Assembly: GCA_032622095.1 (NCBI GenBank) | Contig: CP136069.1 | Span: forward strand, 51,694,760 to 51,758,759 | From: Siphonodentalium dalli | Lineage: Eukaryota; Mollusca; Scaphopoda; Gadilida; Siphonodentaliidae | Direction: 5' to 3' | Length of the DNA: 64,000 nt | Shown: in pieces, positions 20,986 through 36,269 of the stretch | Position numbering within the stretch: position 1 is the first letter of the stretch | Layout of the letters: the number at the start of each line of letters is the position of its first letter | Program-made: the position numbers and the translations under genes | Notes under the pieces: model-generated | The model's database searches: none | Seen by the model: the letters and a program-made list of their open reading frames with translations, nothing else | Told to the model about the DNA's origin: nothing

Positions 20986-21590
20986 AGTAATGTTTACATA
21001 ACACCAACATGTAAAATATCGTCATTGGGTGGTTATTGGGATGCTATCTCAGGCCATCCTCCTTTAGAAATTCCTGGTGTGCCTCATACCGATGAATTAG
21101 TCTTGTTATTCTCACGTTTATCGGCAAATATTTCGGTATTTTACCATCTAGATACCGGTTAGTATCGCTATGTAAAGTATTACAAGGTCCCCGGAATTTA
21201 ATAAACCTTTGACTAAAGGATCAACCATACGATTGAGAATATATATATATTTTTACTTTCGTGAATTTGTACATTTCATAAACTACTATGTGTTTTCTCT
21301 TTCAGATATCTTTGTAAATATGTTGTATTTAGTATGTTGTCAATCTTCGATCTCTGAGGATAATTAAAGAATATATATATAACAAAGTCTATATTTATTG
21401 TCCCATGTTCATAGTATTAATGTTGGTTTTTAAAACCATGTTAATTTGTTTGATATTTACCCACTGCCAAGAAATGTTGTAAAAAAATAGGAATTTTCGA
21501 AATTTGTTATTTGTTGGTGAAATTTCGTTTTTTGGATTTGACATTGGTTTGACAAAGAGAAAATGATATGAGAGTTTGAAAATAAAAAAG
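20986..21590. other. Left flank of the 21-bp array
   Basis: No gene recognised. GAAATGTTGTAAAAAAATA at 21471-21489 is repeated exactly at 56462-56480 on the other side of the array. AATGATATGA near 21562 and GATATGACTGG at 21591 mark the transition into array sequence. Confidence 0.6.
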
Positions 21591-24500
21591 GATATGACTG
21601 GACAATCGAATGATATGGCTGGACCATCGAGTGATATGACTGGACCGTCGACTGATATGACTGGACCGTCGAATTATATGACTGGACCGTCGAATTATAT
21701 GACTGGACCGTCGAATGATATGGCTGGACCATCGAGTGATATGACTGGACCGTCGAATTATACATGTGTGACTGGACCGTCGAATGATATGACTGGACCA
21801 TCGAATGATATGGCCGGACCATCGAGTGATATGACTGGACCGTCGAATTATATGACTGGACAGTCGAATGATGTGACTGGACCATCGAATGATATGGCTG
21901 GACCATCGAGTGATATGACTGGACCGTCGAATTATACATGTATGACTGGACCGTCGAATGATATGACTGGACCATCGAATGATATGGCTGGACCATCGAG
22001 TGATATGACTGGACCGTCGAATTATACATGTATGACTGGACCGTCAAATTATATGACTGGACCGTCGAATGATATGACTGGACCGTCGAATTATATGACT
22101 GGACAGTCGAATGATATGACTGGACAATCGAATGATATGACTGGACCGTCGAGTGATATGACTGGACCGTCGAATTATATGACTGGACAGTCGAATGATG
22201 TGACTGGACCATCGAATGATATGGCTGGACCATCGAGTGATATGACTGGACCGTCGAATTATACATGTATGACTGGACCTTTCGAATGATATGACTGGAC
22301 CATCGAATGATATGGCCGGACCATCGAGTGATATGACTGGACCGTCGAATTATATGACTGGACAGTCGAATGATGTGAATGGACCATCGAATGAAATGGC
22401 TGGACCATCGAGTGATATGACTGGACCGTCGAATTATACATGTATGACTGGACCGTCGAATGATATGACTGGACCATCGAATGATATGGCTGGACCATCG
22501 AGTGATATGACTGGACCGTCGAATTATACATGTATGACTGGACCGTCGAATTATATGACTGGACCGTCGAATGGTATGACTGGACCGTCGAATTATATGA
22601 CTGGACAGTCGAATGATATGACTGGACCATCGAATGATATGACTGGACCGTCGAATGATATGGCTGGACCGTCGAATGATATGACTGGACAGTCGAATTA
22701 TATGACTGGACTGTCGAATGATATGACTGGACAGTCGAATGATATGGCTGGACCGTCGAATTATATGACTGGACAGTCGAATGATGTGACTGGACCGTCG
22801 AATGATATGACTGGACCATCGAATGATATGACTGGACAGTCGAATGATATGACTGGACAGTCGAATGATGTGACTGGACAGTCGAATGATGTGACTGGAC
22901 CGTCGAATGATATGACTGGACCATCGAATGATATGACTGGACAGTCGAATGATATGACTGGACAGTCGAATGATGTGACTGGACCGTCGAATGATATGAC
23001 TGGACCGTCGAATTATATGACTGGACCGTCGAATTATACATGTATGACTGGACCGTCGAATTATATGACTGGACCGTCGAATTATACATGTATGACTGGA
23101 CCGTCGAATGATATGACTGGACCGTCGAATGATGTGACTGGACAGTCGAATGATATGACTGGACCGTCGAATTATAAGACTGGACCGTCGAATTATATGA
23201 CTGGACCGTTGAATGATATGACTGGACCGTCGAATTATATGACTGGACCATCGAATGATATGACTGGACAGTCGAATGATGTGACTGGACCGTCGAATGA
23301 TATGACTGGACCATCGAATGATATGACTGGACAGTCGAATGATATGACTGGACAGTCGAATGATGTGACTGGACCATCGACTGATATGACTGGACCGTCG
23401 AATGATATGACTGGACAGTCGAATGATGTGACTGGACCGTCGAATGATATGACTGGACCGTCGAATGATATGACTGGACAGTCGAATGATATGACTGGAC
23501 CGTCGAATGATATGACTGGACAGTCGAATGATATGGCTGGACAGTCGAATTATATGACTGGACCGTCGAATGATATGACTGGACAGTCGAATGATATGAC
23601 TGGACAGTCGAATGATGTGACTGGACCATCAACTGATATGACTGGACCGTCGAATGATATGACTGGACAGTCGAATGATGTGACTGGACCGTCGAATGAT
23701 ATGACTGGACCATCGAATGATATGACTGGACAGTCGAATGATATGACTGGACAGTCGAATGATGTGACTGGACCATCGACTGATATGACTGGACCGTCGA
23801 ATGATATGACTGGACAGTCGAATGATGTGACTGGACCGTCGAATGATATGACTGGACAGTCGAATGATATGACTGGACAGTCGAATTATATGACTGGACC
23901 GTCGAATTATATGACTGGACCGTCGAATGATATGACTGGACCGTCGAATGATATGACTGGACCGTCGAATGATATGACTGGACCGTCGAATGATATGACT
24001 GGACCGTTGAATGATATGACTGGACCGTCGAATGATGTGACTGGACCATCGAATGATATGGCTGGACCATCGACTGATATGGCTGGACCATCGAATGATA
24101 TGACTGGACAGTCGAATGATATGACTGGACCGTCGAATGATATGACTGGACAGTCGAATGATATGACTGGACCGTCGAATGATATGACTGGACCGTCGAA
24201 TGATATGACTGGACAGTCGAATGATATGACTGGACCGTCGAATGATATGACTGGACAGTCAAATTATATGACTGGACAGTCGAATTATATGACTGGACCG
24301 TCGAATTATATGACTGGACCGTCGAATGATATGACTGGACAGTCGAATGATATGACTGGACCGTCGAATTATATGACTGGACCGTCGAATTATATGACTG
24401 GACCGTCGAATTATACATGTATGACTGGACCGTCGAATTATATGACTGGACCGTCGAATTATACATGTATGACTGGACTGTCGAATGATATGACTGGACC

Positions 24501-27084
24501 GTCGAATGATGTGACTGGACAGTCGAATGATATGACTGGACCGTCGAATTATAAGACTGGACCGTCGAATTATATGACTGGACCGTCGAATTATATGACT
24601 GGACCGTCGAATGATATGACTGGACCGTCGAATGATATGGCTGGACCGTCGAATGATATGACTGGACCGTCGAATTATATGACTGGACCGTCGAATGATA
24701 TGACTGGACAGTCGAATGATATGACTGGACCATCGAATGATATGACTGGACAGTCGAATTATATGACTGGACAATCGAATGATATGACTGGACAGTCGAA
24801 TGATATGACTGGACAGTCGAATGATATGGCTGGACCGTCGAATGAATTATCATCGAATTATATGACTGGACAGTCGAATGATATGACTGGACAGTCGAAT
24901 GATATGACTGGACAGTCGAATGAATTATCATCGAATTATATGACTGGACCGTCGAATGATATGACTGGACAGTCGAATGATATGACTAGACAGTCGAATG
25001 ATATGACTGGACAGTCGAATTATATGACTGGACCGTCGAATGATATGACTGGACCGTCGAATTATATGACTGGACCGTCGAATGATATGACTGGACAGTC
25101 GAATGATATGACTGGACCGTCGAATGATATGACTGGACAGTCGAATGATATGGCTGGACAGTCGAATTATATGACTGGACCGTCGAATGATATGACTGGA
25201 CCGTCGAATGATATGACTGGACCGTCGAATGATATGACTGGACCGTCGAATTATATGACTGGACTGTCGAATTATATGACTGGACCGTCGAATGATATGA
25301 CTGGACAGTCGAATGATATGGCTGGACAGTCGAATTATATGACTGGACCGTCGAATGATATGACTGGACCGTCGAATGATATGACTGGACAGTCGAATGA
25401 TATGACTGGACCGTCGAATTATATGACTGGACAGTCGAATGATATGACTGGACAGTCGACTGATATGACTGGACCATCGAATGATATGACTGGACCGTCG
25501 AATTATATGACTGGACTGTCGAATTATATGACTGGACAGTCGAATGATATGACTGGACCGTCGAATTATATGACTGGTTCATCGAATGATATGACTGGAC
25601 TGTCGAATGATATGACTGGATAGTCGAATGATATAGCTGGACAGTCGAATGATATGGCTGGACAGTCGAATGATATGACTGGACCGTCGAATTATATGAC
25701 TGGACTGTCGAATTATATGACTGGACAGTCGAATGATATGACTGGACTGTCGAATGATATGACTGGACAGTCGAATGATATGACTGGACCGTCGAATGAT
25801 ATGACTGGACCATCGAATGATATGACTGGACTGTCGAATGATATGACTGGACAGTCGAATTATATGACTGGACAGTCGAATTATATGACTGGACCGTCGA
25901 ATTATATGACTGGACCGTCGAATTATATGACTGGACCGTCGAATTATATGACTGGACCGTCGAATGATATGACTGGACTGTCGAATGATATGACTGGACA
26001 GTCGAATTATATGACTGGACCGTCGAATTATATGACTGGACCGTCGAATTATATGACTGGACAGTCGAATGATATGACTGGACCGTCGAATGATATGACT
26101 GGACAGTCAAATGATATGACTGGACAGTCGAATGATATGACTGGACCGTCGAATGATATGGCTGGACCGTCGAATTATATGACTGGACAGTCGAATGATA
26201 TGGCTGGACCGTCGAATGATATGGCTGGACCGTCGAATTATATGACTGGACTGTCGAATGATATGGCTGGACCGTCGAATTATATGACTGGACAGTCGAA
26301 TGATATGACTGGACCGTCGAATGATATGACTGGACCGTCGAATGATATGACTGGACAGTCGAATGATATGACTGGAACGTCGAATTATATGACTGGACCG
26401 TTGTATGATATGACTGGACCGTCGAATGATATGACTGGACCATCGAATGATATGACTGGACAGTCGAATGATATGACTGGACCGTCGACTGATATGACTG
26501 GACCGTCGAATTATATGACTGGACCGTCGAATGATATGACTGGACAGTCGAATGATATGACTGGACCATCGAATGATATGGCTGGACCATCGAATGATAT
26601 GGCTGGACCGTCGAATGATATGACTGGACAGTCGAATGATATGGCTGGACCGTCGAATTATATGACTGGACCGTCGAATGATATGACTGGACAGTCGAAT
26701 GATATGGCTGGACCGTCGAGTGATATGACTGGACCGTCGAATGATATGACTGGACCATCGAATGATATGACTGGACCATCGAATGATATGACTGGACCGT
26801 CGAATTATATGACTGGACCGTCGAATTATATGACTGGACCGTCGAATTATATGACTGGACCGTCGACTGATATGACTGGACCGTCGACTGATATGACTGG
26901 ACCGTCGAATGATGTGACTGGACCGTCGAATGATATGACTGGACCGTCGAATTATATGACTGGACCGTCGACTGATATGACTGGACCGTCGAATGATATG
27001 ACTGGACCATCGAATGATATGACTGGACCATCGAATGATATGACTGGACAGTCGAATTATATGACTGGACAGTCGAATGATATG

Positions 27085-30000
27085 ACTGGACAGTCGAATT
27101 ATATGACTGGACAGTCGAATTATATGACTGGACCGTCGAATGATATGACTGGACAGTCGAATTATATGACTGGACAGTCGAATGATATGACTGGACCGTC
27201 GAATGATATGACTGGACCGTCGAATGATATGACTGGACAGTCGAATGATATGACTGGACCGTCGAATGATATGACTGGACCGTCGAATTATATGACTGGA
27301 CCGTCGAATTATATGACTGGACCGTCGAATTATATGACTGGACCGTCGAATTATATGACTGGACCGTCGAATTATATGACTGGACCGTCGAATTATATGA
27401 CTGGACCGTCGAATGATATGACTGGACAGTCGAATTATATGACTGGACAGTCGAATGATATGACTGGACCGTCGAATGATATGACTGGACCGTCGAATGA
27501 TATGACTGGACCGTCGAATGATATGACTGGACAGTCGAATGATATAACTGGACCGTCGAATGATATGACTGGACCGTCGAATTATATGACTGGACCATCG
27601 AATGATATGACTGGACAGTCGAATGATATGACTGGACCGTCGAATGATATGACTGGACCGTCGAATTATATGACTGGACAGTCGAATTATATGACTGGAC
27701 CGTCGAATTATACATGTATGACTGGACCGTCGAATTATATGACTGGACCGTCGAATTATACATGTATGACTGGACCGTCGAATTATATGACTGGACCGTC
27801 GAATGATGTGACTGGACAGTCGAATGATATGACTGGACCGTCGAATTATAAGACTGGACCGTCGAATTATATGACTGGACCGTCGAATTATATGACTGGA
27901 CCGTCGACTGATATGACTGGACCGTCGAATGATATGACTGGACCGTCGAATTATATGACTGGACCGTCGAATGATATGACTGGACCGTCGAATTATATGA
28001 CTGGACAGTCGAATGATATGGCTGGACCGTCGAATGATATGACTGGACCGTCGAATTATATGACTGGACCGTCGAATTATACATGTATGACTGGACCGTC
28101 GAATTATATGACTGGACCGTCGAATTATACATGTATGACTGGACCGTCGAATGATATGACTGGACCGTCGAATGATGTGACTGGACCGTCGACTGATATG
28201 ACTGGACAGTCGAATGATATGGCTGGACCGTCGAATGATATGACTGGACCGTCGAATTATATGACTGGACCGTCGAATGATATGACTGGACCGTCGAATA
28301 ATATGACTGGACAGTCGAATTATATGACTGGACCGTCGAATGATATGGCTGGACCGTCGAATGATATGACTGGACCGTCGAATGATATGACTGGACAGTC
28401 GAATGATGTGACTGGATCGTCGAATGATATATATATGACTGGACCGTCGAATGATATGACTGGACCGTCGAATGATATGACTGGACCATCGAATGATATG
28501 ACTGGACCATCGAATTATGTGACTGGACCGTTGACTGATATGACTGGACCGTCGAATGATATGACTGGACCATCGAATAATATGACTGGACAGTCGAATT
28601 ATATGACTGGACAATCGAATGATATGACTGGACAGTCGAATGATATGACTGGACAGTCGACTGATATGACTGGACAGTCGAATGATATGACTGGACAGTC
28701 GAATGAATTATCATCGAATTATATGACTGGACCGTCGAATGATATGATTGGACAGTCGAATGATATGACTGGACAGTCGAATGAATTATCATCGAATTAT
28801 ATGACTGGAACGTCGAATGATATGACTGGACAGTCGAATGATATGACTAGACAGTCGAATGATATGACTGGACAGTCGAATTATATGACTGGACCGTCGA
28901 ATGATATGACTGGACCGTCGAATTATATGACTGTACCGTCGAATGATATGACTGGACAGTCGAATGATATGACTGGACCGTCGAATGATATGACTGGACC
29001 GTCGAATGATATGACTGGACAGTCGAATGATATGGCTGGACAGTCGAATTATATGACTGGACCGTCGAATTATATGACTGGACTGTCGAATGATATGACT
29101 GGACAGTCGAATGATATGGCTGGACAGTCGAATGATATGACTGGACCGTCGAATTATATGACTGGACAGTCGAATTATATGACTGGACCATCGAATGATA
29201 TGACTGGACAGTCGAATGATATGACTGGACCGTCGAATTATATGACTGGACCGTCGAATGATATGACTGGACCGTCGAATGATATGACTGGACCGTCGAA
29301 TGATATGACTGGACCATCGAATTATATGACTGGACCGTCGAATTATATGACTGGACCGTCGAATTATATGACTGGACCGTCGAATGATATGACTGGACCG
29401 TCGAATGATATGACTGGACCGTCGAATGATATGACTGGACCGTCGAATGATATGACTGGACAGTCGAATTATATGACTGGACAGTCGAATTATATGACTG
29501 GACAGTCGAATTATATGACTGGACAGTCGAATTATATGACTGGACCGTCGAATGATATGACTGGACAGTCGAATTATATGACTGGACAGTCGAATGATAT
29601 GACTGGACCGTCGAATGATATGACTGGACCGTCGAATGATATGACTGGACAGTCGAATGATATGACTGGACCGTCGAATGATATGACTGGACCGTCGAAT
29701 TATATGACTGGACCGTCGAATTATATGACTGGACCGTCGAATTATATGACTGGACCGTCGAATTATATGACTGGACCGTCGAATTATATGACTGGACCGT
29801 CGAATTATATGACTGGACCGTCGAATGATATGACTGGACAGTCGAATTATATGACTGGACAGTCGAATGATATGACTGGACCGTCGAATGATATGACTGG
29901 ACCGTCGAATGATATGACTGGACCGTCGAATGATATGACTGGACAGTCGAATGATATAACTGGACCGTCGAATGATATGACTGGACCGTCGAATTATATG

Positions 30001-31512
30001 ACTGGACCATCGAATGATATGACTGGACAGTCGAATGATATGACTGGACCGTCGAATGATATGACTGGACCGTCGAATTATATGACTGGACAGTCGAATT
30101 ATATGACTGGACCGTCGAATTATACATGTATGACTGGACCGTCGAATTATATGACTGGACCGTCGAATTATACATGTATGACTGGACCGTCGAATTATAT
30201 GACTGGACCGTCGAATGATGTGACTGGACAGTCGAATGATATGACTGGACCGTCGAATTATAAGACTGGACCGTCGAATTATATGACTGGACCGTCGAAT
30301 TATATGACTGGACCGTCGACTGATATGACTGGACCGTCGAATGATATGACTGGACCGTCGAATTATATGACTGGACCGTCGAATGATATGACTGGACCGT
30401 CGAATTATATGACTGGACAGTCGAATGATATGGCTGGACCGTCGAATGATATGACTGGACCGTCGAATTATATGACTGGACCGTCGAATTATACATGTAT
30501 GACTGGACCGTCGAATTATATGACTGGACCGTCGAATTATACATGTATGACTGGACCGTCGAATGATATGACTGGACCGTCGAATGATGTGACTGGACCG
30601 TCGACTGATATGACTGGACAGTCGAATGATATGGCTGGACCGTCGAATGATATGACTGGACCGTCGAATTATATGACTGGACCGTCGAATGATATGACTG
30701 GACCGTCGAATAATATGACTGGACAGTCGAATTATATGACTGGACCGTCGAATGATATGGCTGGACCGTCGAATGATATGACTGGACCGTCGAATGATAT
30801 GACTGGACAGTCGAATGATGTGACTGGACCGTCGAATGATATATATATGACTGGACCGTCGAATGATATGACTGGACCGTCGAATGATATGACTGGACCA
30901 TCGAATGATATGACTGGACCATCGAATGATGTGACTGGACCGTTGACTGATATGACTGGACCGTCGAATGATATGACTGGACCATCGAATAATATGACTG
31001 GACAGTCGAATTATATGACTGGACAATCGAATGATATGACTGGACAGTCGAATGATATGACTGGACAGTCGACTGATATGACTGGACAGTCGAATGATAT
31101 GACTGGACAGTCGAATGAATTATCATCGAATTATATGACTGGACCGTCGAATGATATGATTGGACAGTCGAATGATATGACTGGACAGTCGAATGAATTA
31201 TCATCGAATTATATGACTGGACCGTCGAATGATATGACTGGACAGTCGAATGATATGACTAGACAGTCGAATGATATGACTGGACAGTCGAATTATATGA
31301 CTGGACCGTCGAATGATATGACTGGACCGTCGAATTATATGACTGTACCGTCGAATGATATGACTGGACAGTCGAATGATATGACTGGACCGTCGAATGA
31401 TATGACTGGACCGTCGAATGATATGACTGGACAGTCGAATGATATGGCTGGACAGTCGAATTATATGACTGGACCGTCGAATTATATGACTGGACTGTCG
31501 AATGATATGACT
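27085..31512 (+). repeat. Higher-order duplication, offset 2,412 bp
   Basis: 27,085-29,100 and 29,497-31,512 match unit for unit, including rare variants (CTGTACCG, a pair of +12 units, a +6 TATATA unit). Single-base differences are few, for example GGATCG at about 28,413 against GGACCG at 30,825. The match breaks at about 29,101/31,513. Confidence 0.85.
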
Positions 31513-34500
31513 GGACCATCGAATGTTATGACTGGACCGTCGAATGATATGACTGGACAGTCGAATGATATGGCTGGACAGTCGAATTATATGACTGGAC
31601 CGTCGAATTATATGACTGGACCGTCGAATGATATGACTGGACTGTCGAATTATATGACTGGACCGTCGAATGATATGACTGGACAGTCAAATGATATGGC
31701 TGGACAGTCGAATTATATGACTGGACCGTCGAATGATATGACTGGACCGTCGAATGATATGACTGGACCGTCGAATTATATGACTGGACAGTCGAATGAT
31801 GTGACTGGACCGTCGAATTATATGACTGGACAGTCGAATGATATGACTGGACAGTCGACTGATATGACTGGACCATCGGATGATATGACTGGACCGTCGA
31901 ATTATATGACTGGACTGTCGAATTATATGACTGGACAGTCGAATGATATGACTGGACCGTCGAATTATATGACTGGACCGTCGAATTATACATGTATGAC
32001 TGGACCGTCGAATTATATGACTGGACCGTCGAATTATACATGTATGACTGGACCGTCGAATGATATGACTGGACCGTCGAATGATGTGACTGGACAGTCG
32101 AATGATATGACTGGACCGTCGAATTATAAGACTGGACCGTCGAATTATATGACTGGACCGTTGAATGATATGACTGGACCGTCGAATTATATGACTGGAC
32201 CATCGAATGATATGACTGGACAGTCGAATGATGTGACTGGACCATCGAATGATATGACTGGACCGTCGAATGATATGACTGGACCATCGAATGATATGAC
32301 TGGACCGTCGAATTATATGACTGGACCGTCGAATTATACATGTATGACTGGACCGTCGAATTATATGACTGGACCGTCGAATTATACATGTATGACTGGA
32401 CCGTCGAATGATATGACTGGACCGTCGAATGATGTGACTGGACAGTCGAATGATATGACTGGACCGTCGAATTATAAGACTGGACCGTCGAATTATATGA
32501 CTGGACCGTTGAATGATATGACTGGACCGTCGAATTATATGACTGGACCATCGAATTATATGACTGGACCGTTGAATGATATGACTGGACCGTCGAATTA
32601 TATGACTGGACCATCGAATGATATGACTGGACAGTCGAATGATGTGACTGGACCATCGAATGATATGACTGGACCGTCGAATGATATGACTGGACCATCG
32701 AATGATATGACTGGACAGTCGAATGATATGACTGGACCGTCGAATGATATGACTGGACCGTCGAATTATATGACTGGACCGTTGAATGATATGACTGGAC
32801 CGTCGAATTATATGACTGGACCATCGAATGATATGACTGGACAGTCGAATGATGTGACTGGACCATCGAATGATATGACTGGACAGTCGAATGATGTGAC
32901 TGGACCATCGAATGATATGACTGGACCGTCGAATGATATGACTGGACCATCGAATGATATGACTGGACCGTCGAATGATATGACTGGACCATCGAATGAT
33001 ATGACTGGACCGTCGAATGATATGACTGGACAGTCGAATTATATGACTGGACCGTCGAATGATATGACTGGACCATCGAATGATATGACTGGACCGTCGA
33101 ATGATATGACTGGACAGTCGAATGATATGACTGGACCGTCGAATGATATGACTGGACCGTCGAATTATATGACTGGACCGTCGAATTATATGACTGGACC
33201 GTCGAATTATACATGTATGACTGGACCGTCGAATTATATGACTGGACCGTCGAATTATACATGTATGACTGGACCGTCGAATGATATGACTGGACCGTCG
33301 AATGATGTGACTGGACAGTCGAATGATATGACTGGACCGTCGAATTATAAGACTGGACCGTCGAATTATATGACTGGACCGTTGAATGATATGACTGGAC
33401 CGTCGAATTATATGACTGGACCATCGAATGATATGACTGGACAGTCGAATGATATGACTGGACCGTCGAATGATATGACTGGACCGTCGAATTATATGAC
33501 TGGACAGTCGAATTATATGACTGGACCGTCGAATTATACATGTATGACTGGACCGTCGAATTATATGACTGGACCGTCGAATTATACATGTATGACTGGA
33601 CCGTCGAATTATATGACTGGACCGTCGAATGATGTGACTGGACAGTCGAATGATATGACTGGACCGTCGAATTATAAGACTGGACCGTCGAATTATATGA
33701 CTGGACCGTCGAATTATATGACTGGACCGTCGACTGATATGACTGGACCGTCGAATGATATGGCTGGACCGTCGAATGATATGACTGGACCGTCGAATTA
33801 TATGACTGGACCGTCGAATGATATGACTGGACAGTCGAATGATATGACTGGACCATCGAATAATATGACTGGACAGTCGAATTATATGACTGGACAATCG
33901 AATGATATGACTGGACAGTCGAATGATATGACTGGACAGTCGACTGATATGACTGGACAGTCGAATGATATGACTGGACAGTCGAATGAATTATCATCGA
34001 ATTATATGACTGGACCGTCGAATGATATGACTGGACAGTCGAATGATATGACTGGACAGTCGAATGAATTATCATCGAATTATATGACTGGACCGTCGAA
34101 TGATATGACTGGACAGTCGAATGATATGACTAGACAGTCGAATGATATGACTGGACAGTCGAATTATATGACTGGACCGTCGAATGATATGACTGGACCG
34201 TCGAATTATATGACTGTACCGTCGAATGATATGACTGGACAGTCGAATGATATGACTGGACCATCGAATGATATGACTGGACCGTCGAATTATATGACTG
34301 TACCGTCGAATGATATGACTGGACAGTCGAATTATATGACTGGACAGTCGAATGATATGACTGGACCATCGAATGATATGACTGGACCGTCGAATGATAT
34401 GACTGGACAGTCGAATGATATGGCTGGACAGTCGAATTATATGACTGGACCGTCGAATTATATGACTGGACCGTCGAATGATATGACTGGACTGTCGAAT

Positions 34501-36269
34501 TATATGACTGGACCGTCGAATGATATGACTGGACAGTCAAATGATATGGCTGGACAGTCGAATTATATGACTGGACCGTCGAATGATATGACTGGACCGT
34601 CGAATGATATGACTGGACCGTCGAATTATATGACTGGACCGTCGACTGATGTGACTGGACCGTCGAATTTTATGACTGGACCGTCGAATTATATGACTGG
34701 ACTGTCGAATTATATGACTGGACAGTCGAATGATATGACTGGACCGTCGAATTATATGACTGGACAGTCGAATGATGTGACTGGACCGTCGAATTATATG
34801 ACTGGACAGTCGAATGATATGACTGGACAGTCGACTGATATGACTGGACCATCGAATGATATGACTGGACCGTCGAATTATATGACTGGACTGTCGAATT
34901 ATATGACTGGACAGTCGAATGATATGACTGGACCGTCGAATTATATGACTGGTTCATCGAATGATATGACTGGACTGTCGAATGATATGACTGGATAGTC
35001 GAATGATATGGCTGGACAGTCGAATGATATGACTGGACAGTCGAATTATATGACTGGACTGTCGAATTATATGACTGGACCATCGAATGATATGACTGGA
35101 CCGTCGAATGATATGACTGGACAGTCGACTGATATGACTGGACCGTCGAATGATATGACTGGACCGTCGACTGATATGACTGGACCATCGAATTATATGA
35201 CTGGACCGTCGAATGATATGACTGGACCGTCGAATGATATGGCTGGACCGTCGAATTATATGACTGGACCGTCGAATGATATGACTGGACAGTCGAATGA
35301 TATGGCTGGACCGTCGAGTGATATGACTGGACCGTCGAGTGATATGACTGGACCATCGAATGATATGACTGGACCGTCGAATTATATGACTGGACCGTCG
35401 AATGATATGACTGGACCGTCGACTGATATGACTGGACAGTCGAATGATATGGCTGGACCGTCGAGTGATATGACTGGACCATCGAATGATATGACTGGAC
35501 CGTCGACTGATATGACTGGACAGTCGAATTATATGACTGGACCATCGAATGATATGACTGGACAGTCGAATGATATGACTGGACCGTCGAATGATATGAC
35601 TGGACCGTCGAATGATATGACTGGACAGTCGAATTATATGACTGGACCGTCGAATGATATGACTGGACCATCGAATGATATGACTGGACCGTCGAATGAT
35701 ATGACTGGACAGTCGAATTATATGACTGGACAGTCGAATTATATGACTGGACCATCGAATGATATGACTGGACAGTCGAATGATATGACTGGACCGTCGA
35801 ATGATATGACTGGACCGTCGAATGGTATGACTGGACAGTCGAATGATATGACTGGACCGTCGAGCGATATGACTGGACCATCGAATTATATGACTGGACC
35901 ATCGAATTATATGACTGGACCGTCGAATGATATGACTGGACCGTCGAATTATATGACTGGACCGTCGAATGATATGACTGGACAGTCGAATGATATGACT
36001 GGACCGTCGAATGATATGACTGGACAGTCGAATGATATGACTGGACCGTCGAATGATATGACTGGACCGTCGAATGATATGACTGGACCGTCGAATTATA
36101 TGACTGGACCGTCGAATTATATGACTGGACCGTCGAATTATACATGTATGACTGGACCGTCGAATTATATGACTGGACCGTCGAATTATACATGTATGAC
36201 TGGACCGTCGAATGATATGACTGGACCGTCGAATGATGTGACTGGACAGTCGAATGATATGACTGGACC

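Noticed and set aside
24986-28792. Minus-strand heptads (YHSTVQS) as an RNA polymerase II CTD-like domain
   Set aside because: Tyr, Thr and Ser fall at CTD-like positions, but Pro is missing, the other two minus frames are open as well and there is no polymerase sequence. Coincidence of a seven-codon period.
25654-34998. 3,114-codon open frame of MTGPSND heptads as a giant structural protein gene
   Set aside because: It is bounded by stop variants inside the same array, begins at an arbitrary repeat Met, overlaps equally long open frames on the minus strand, and its variants are mostly non-synonymous. The frame follows from a 21-bp unit without stops.
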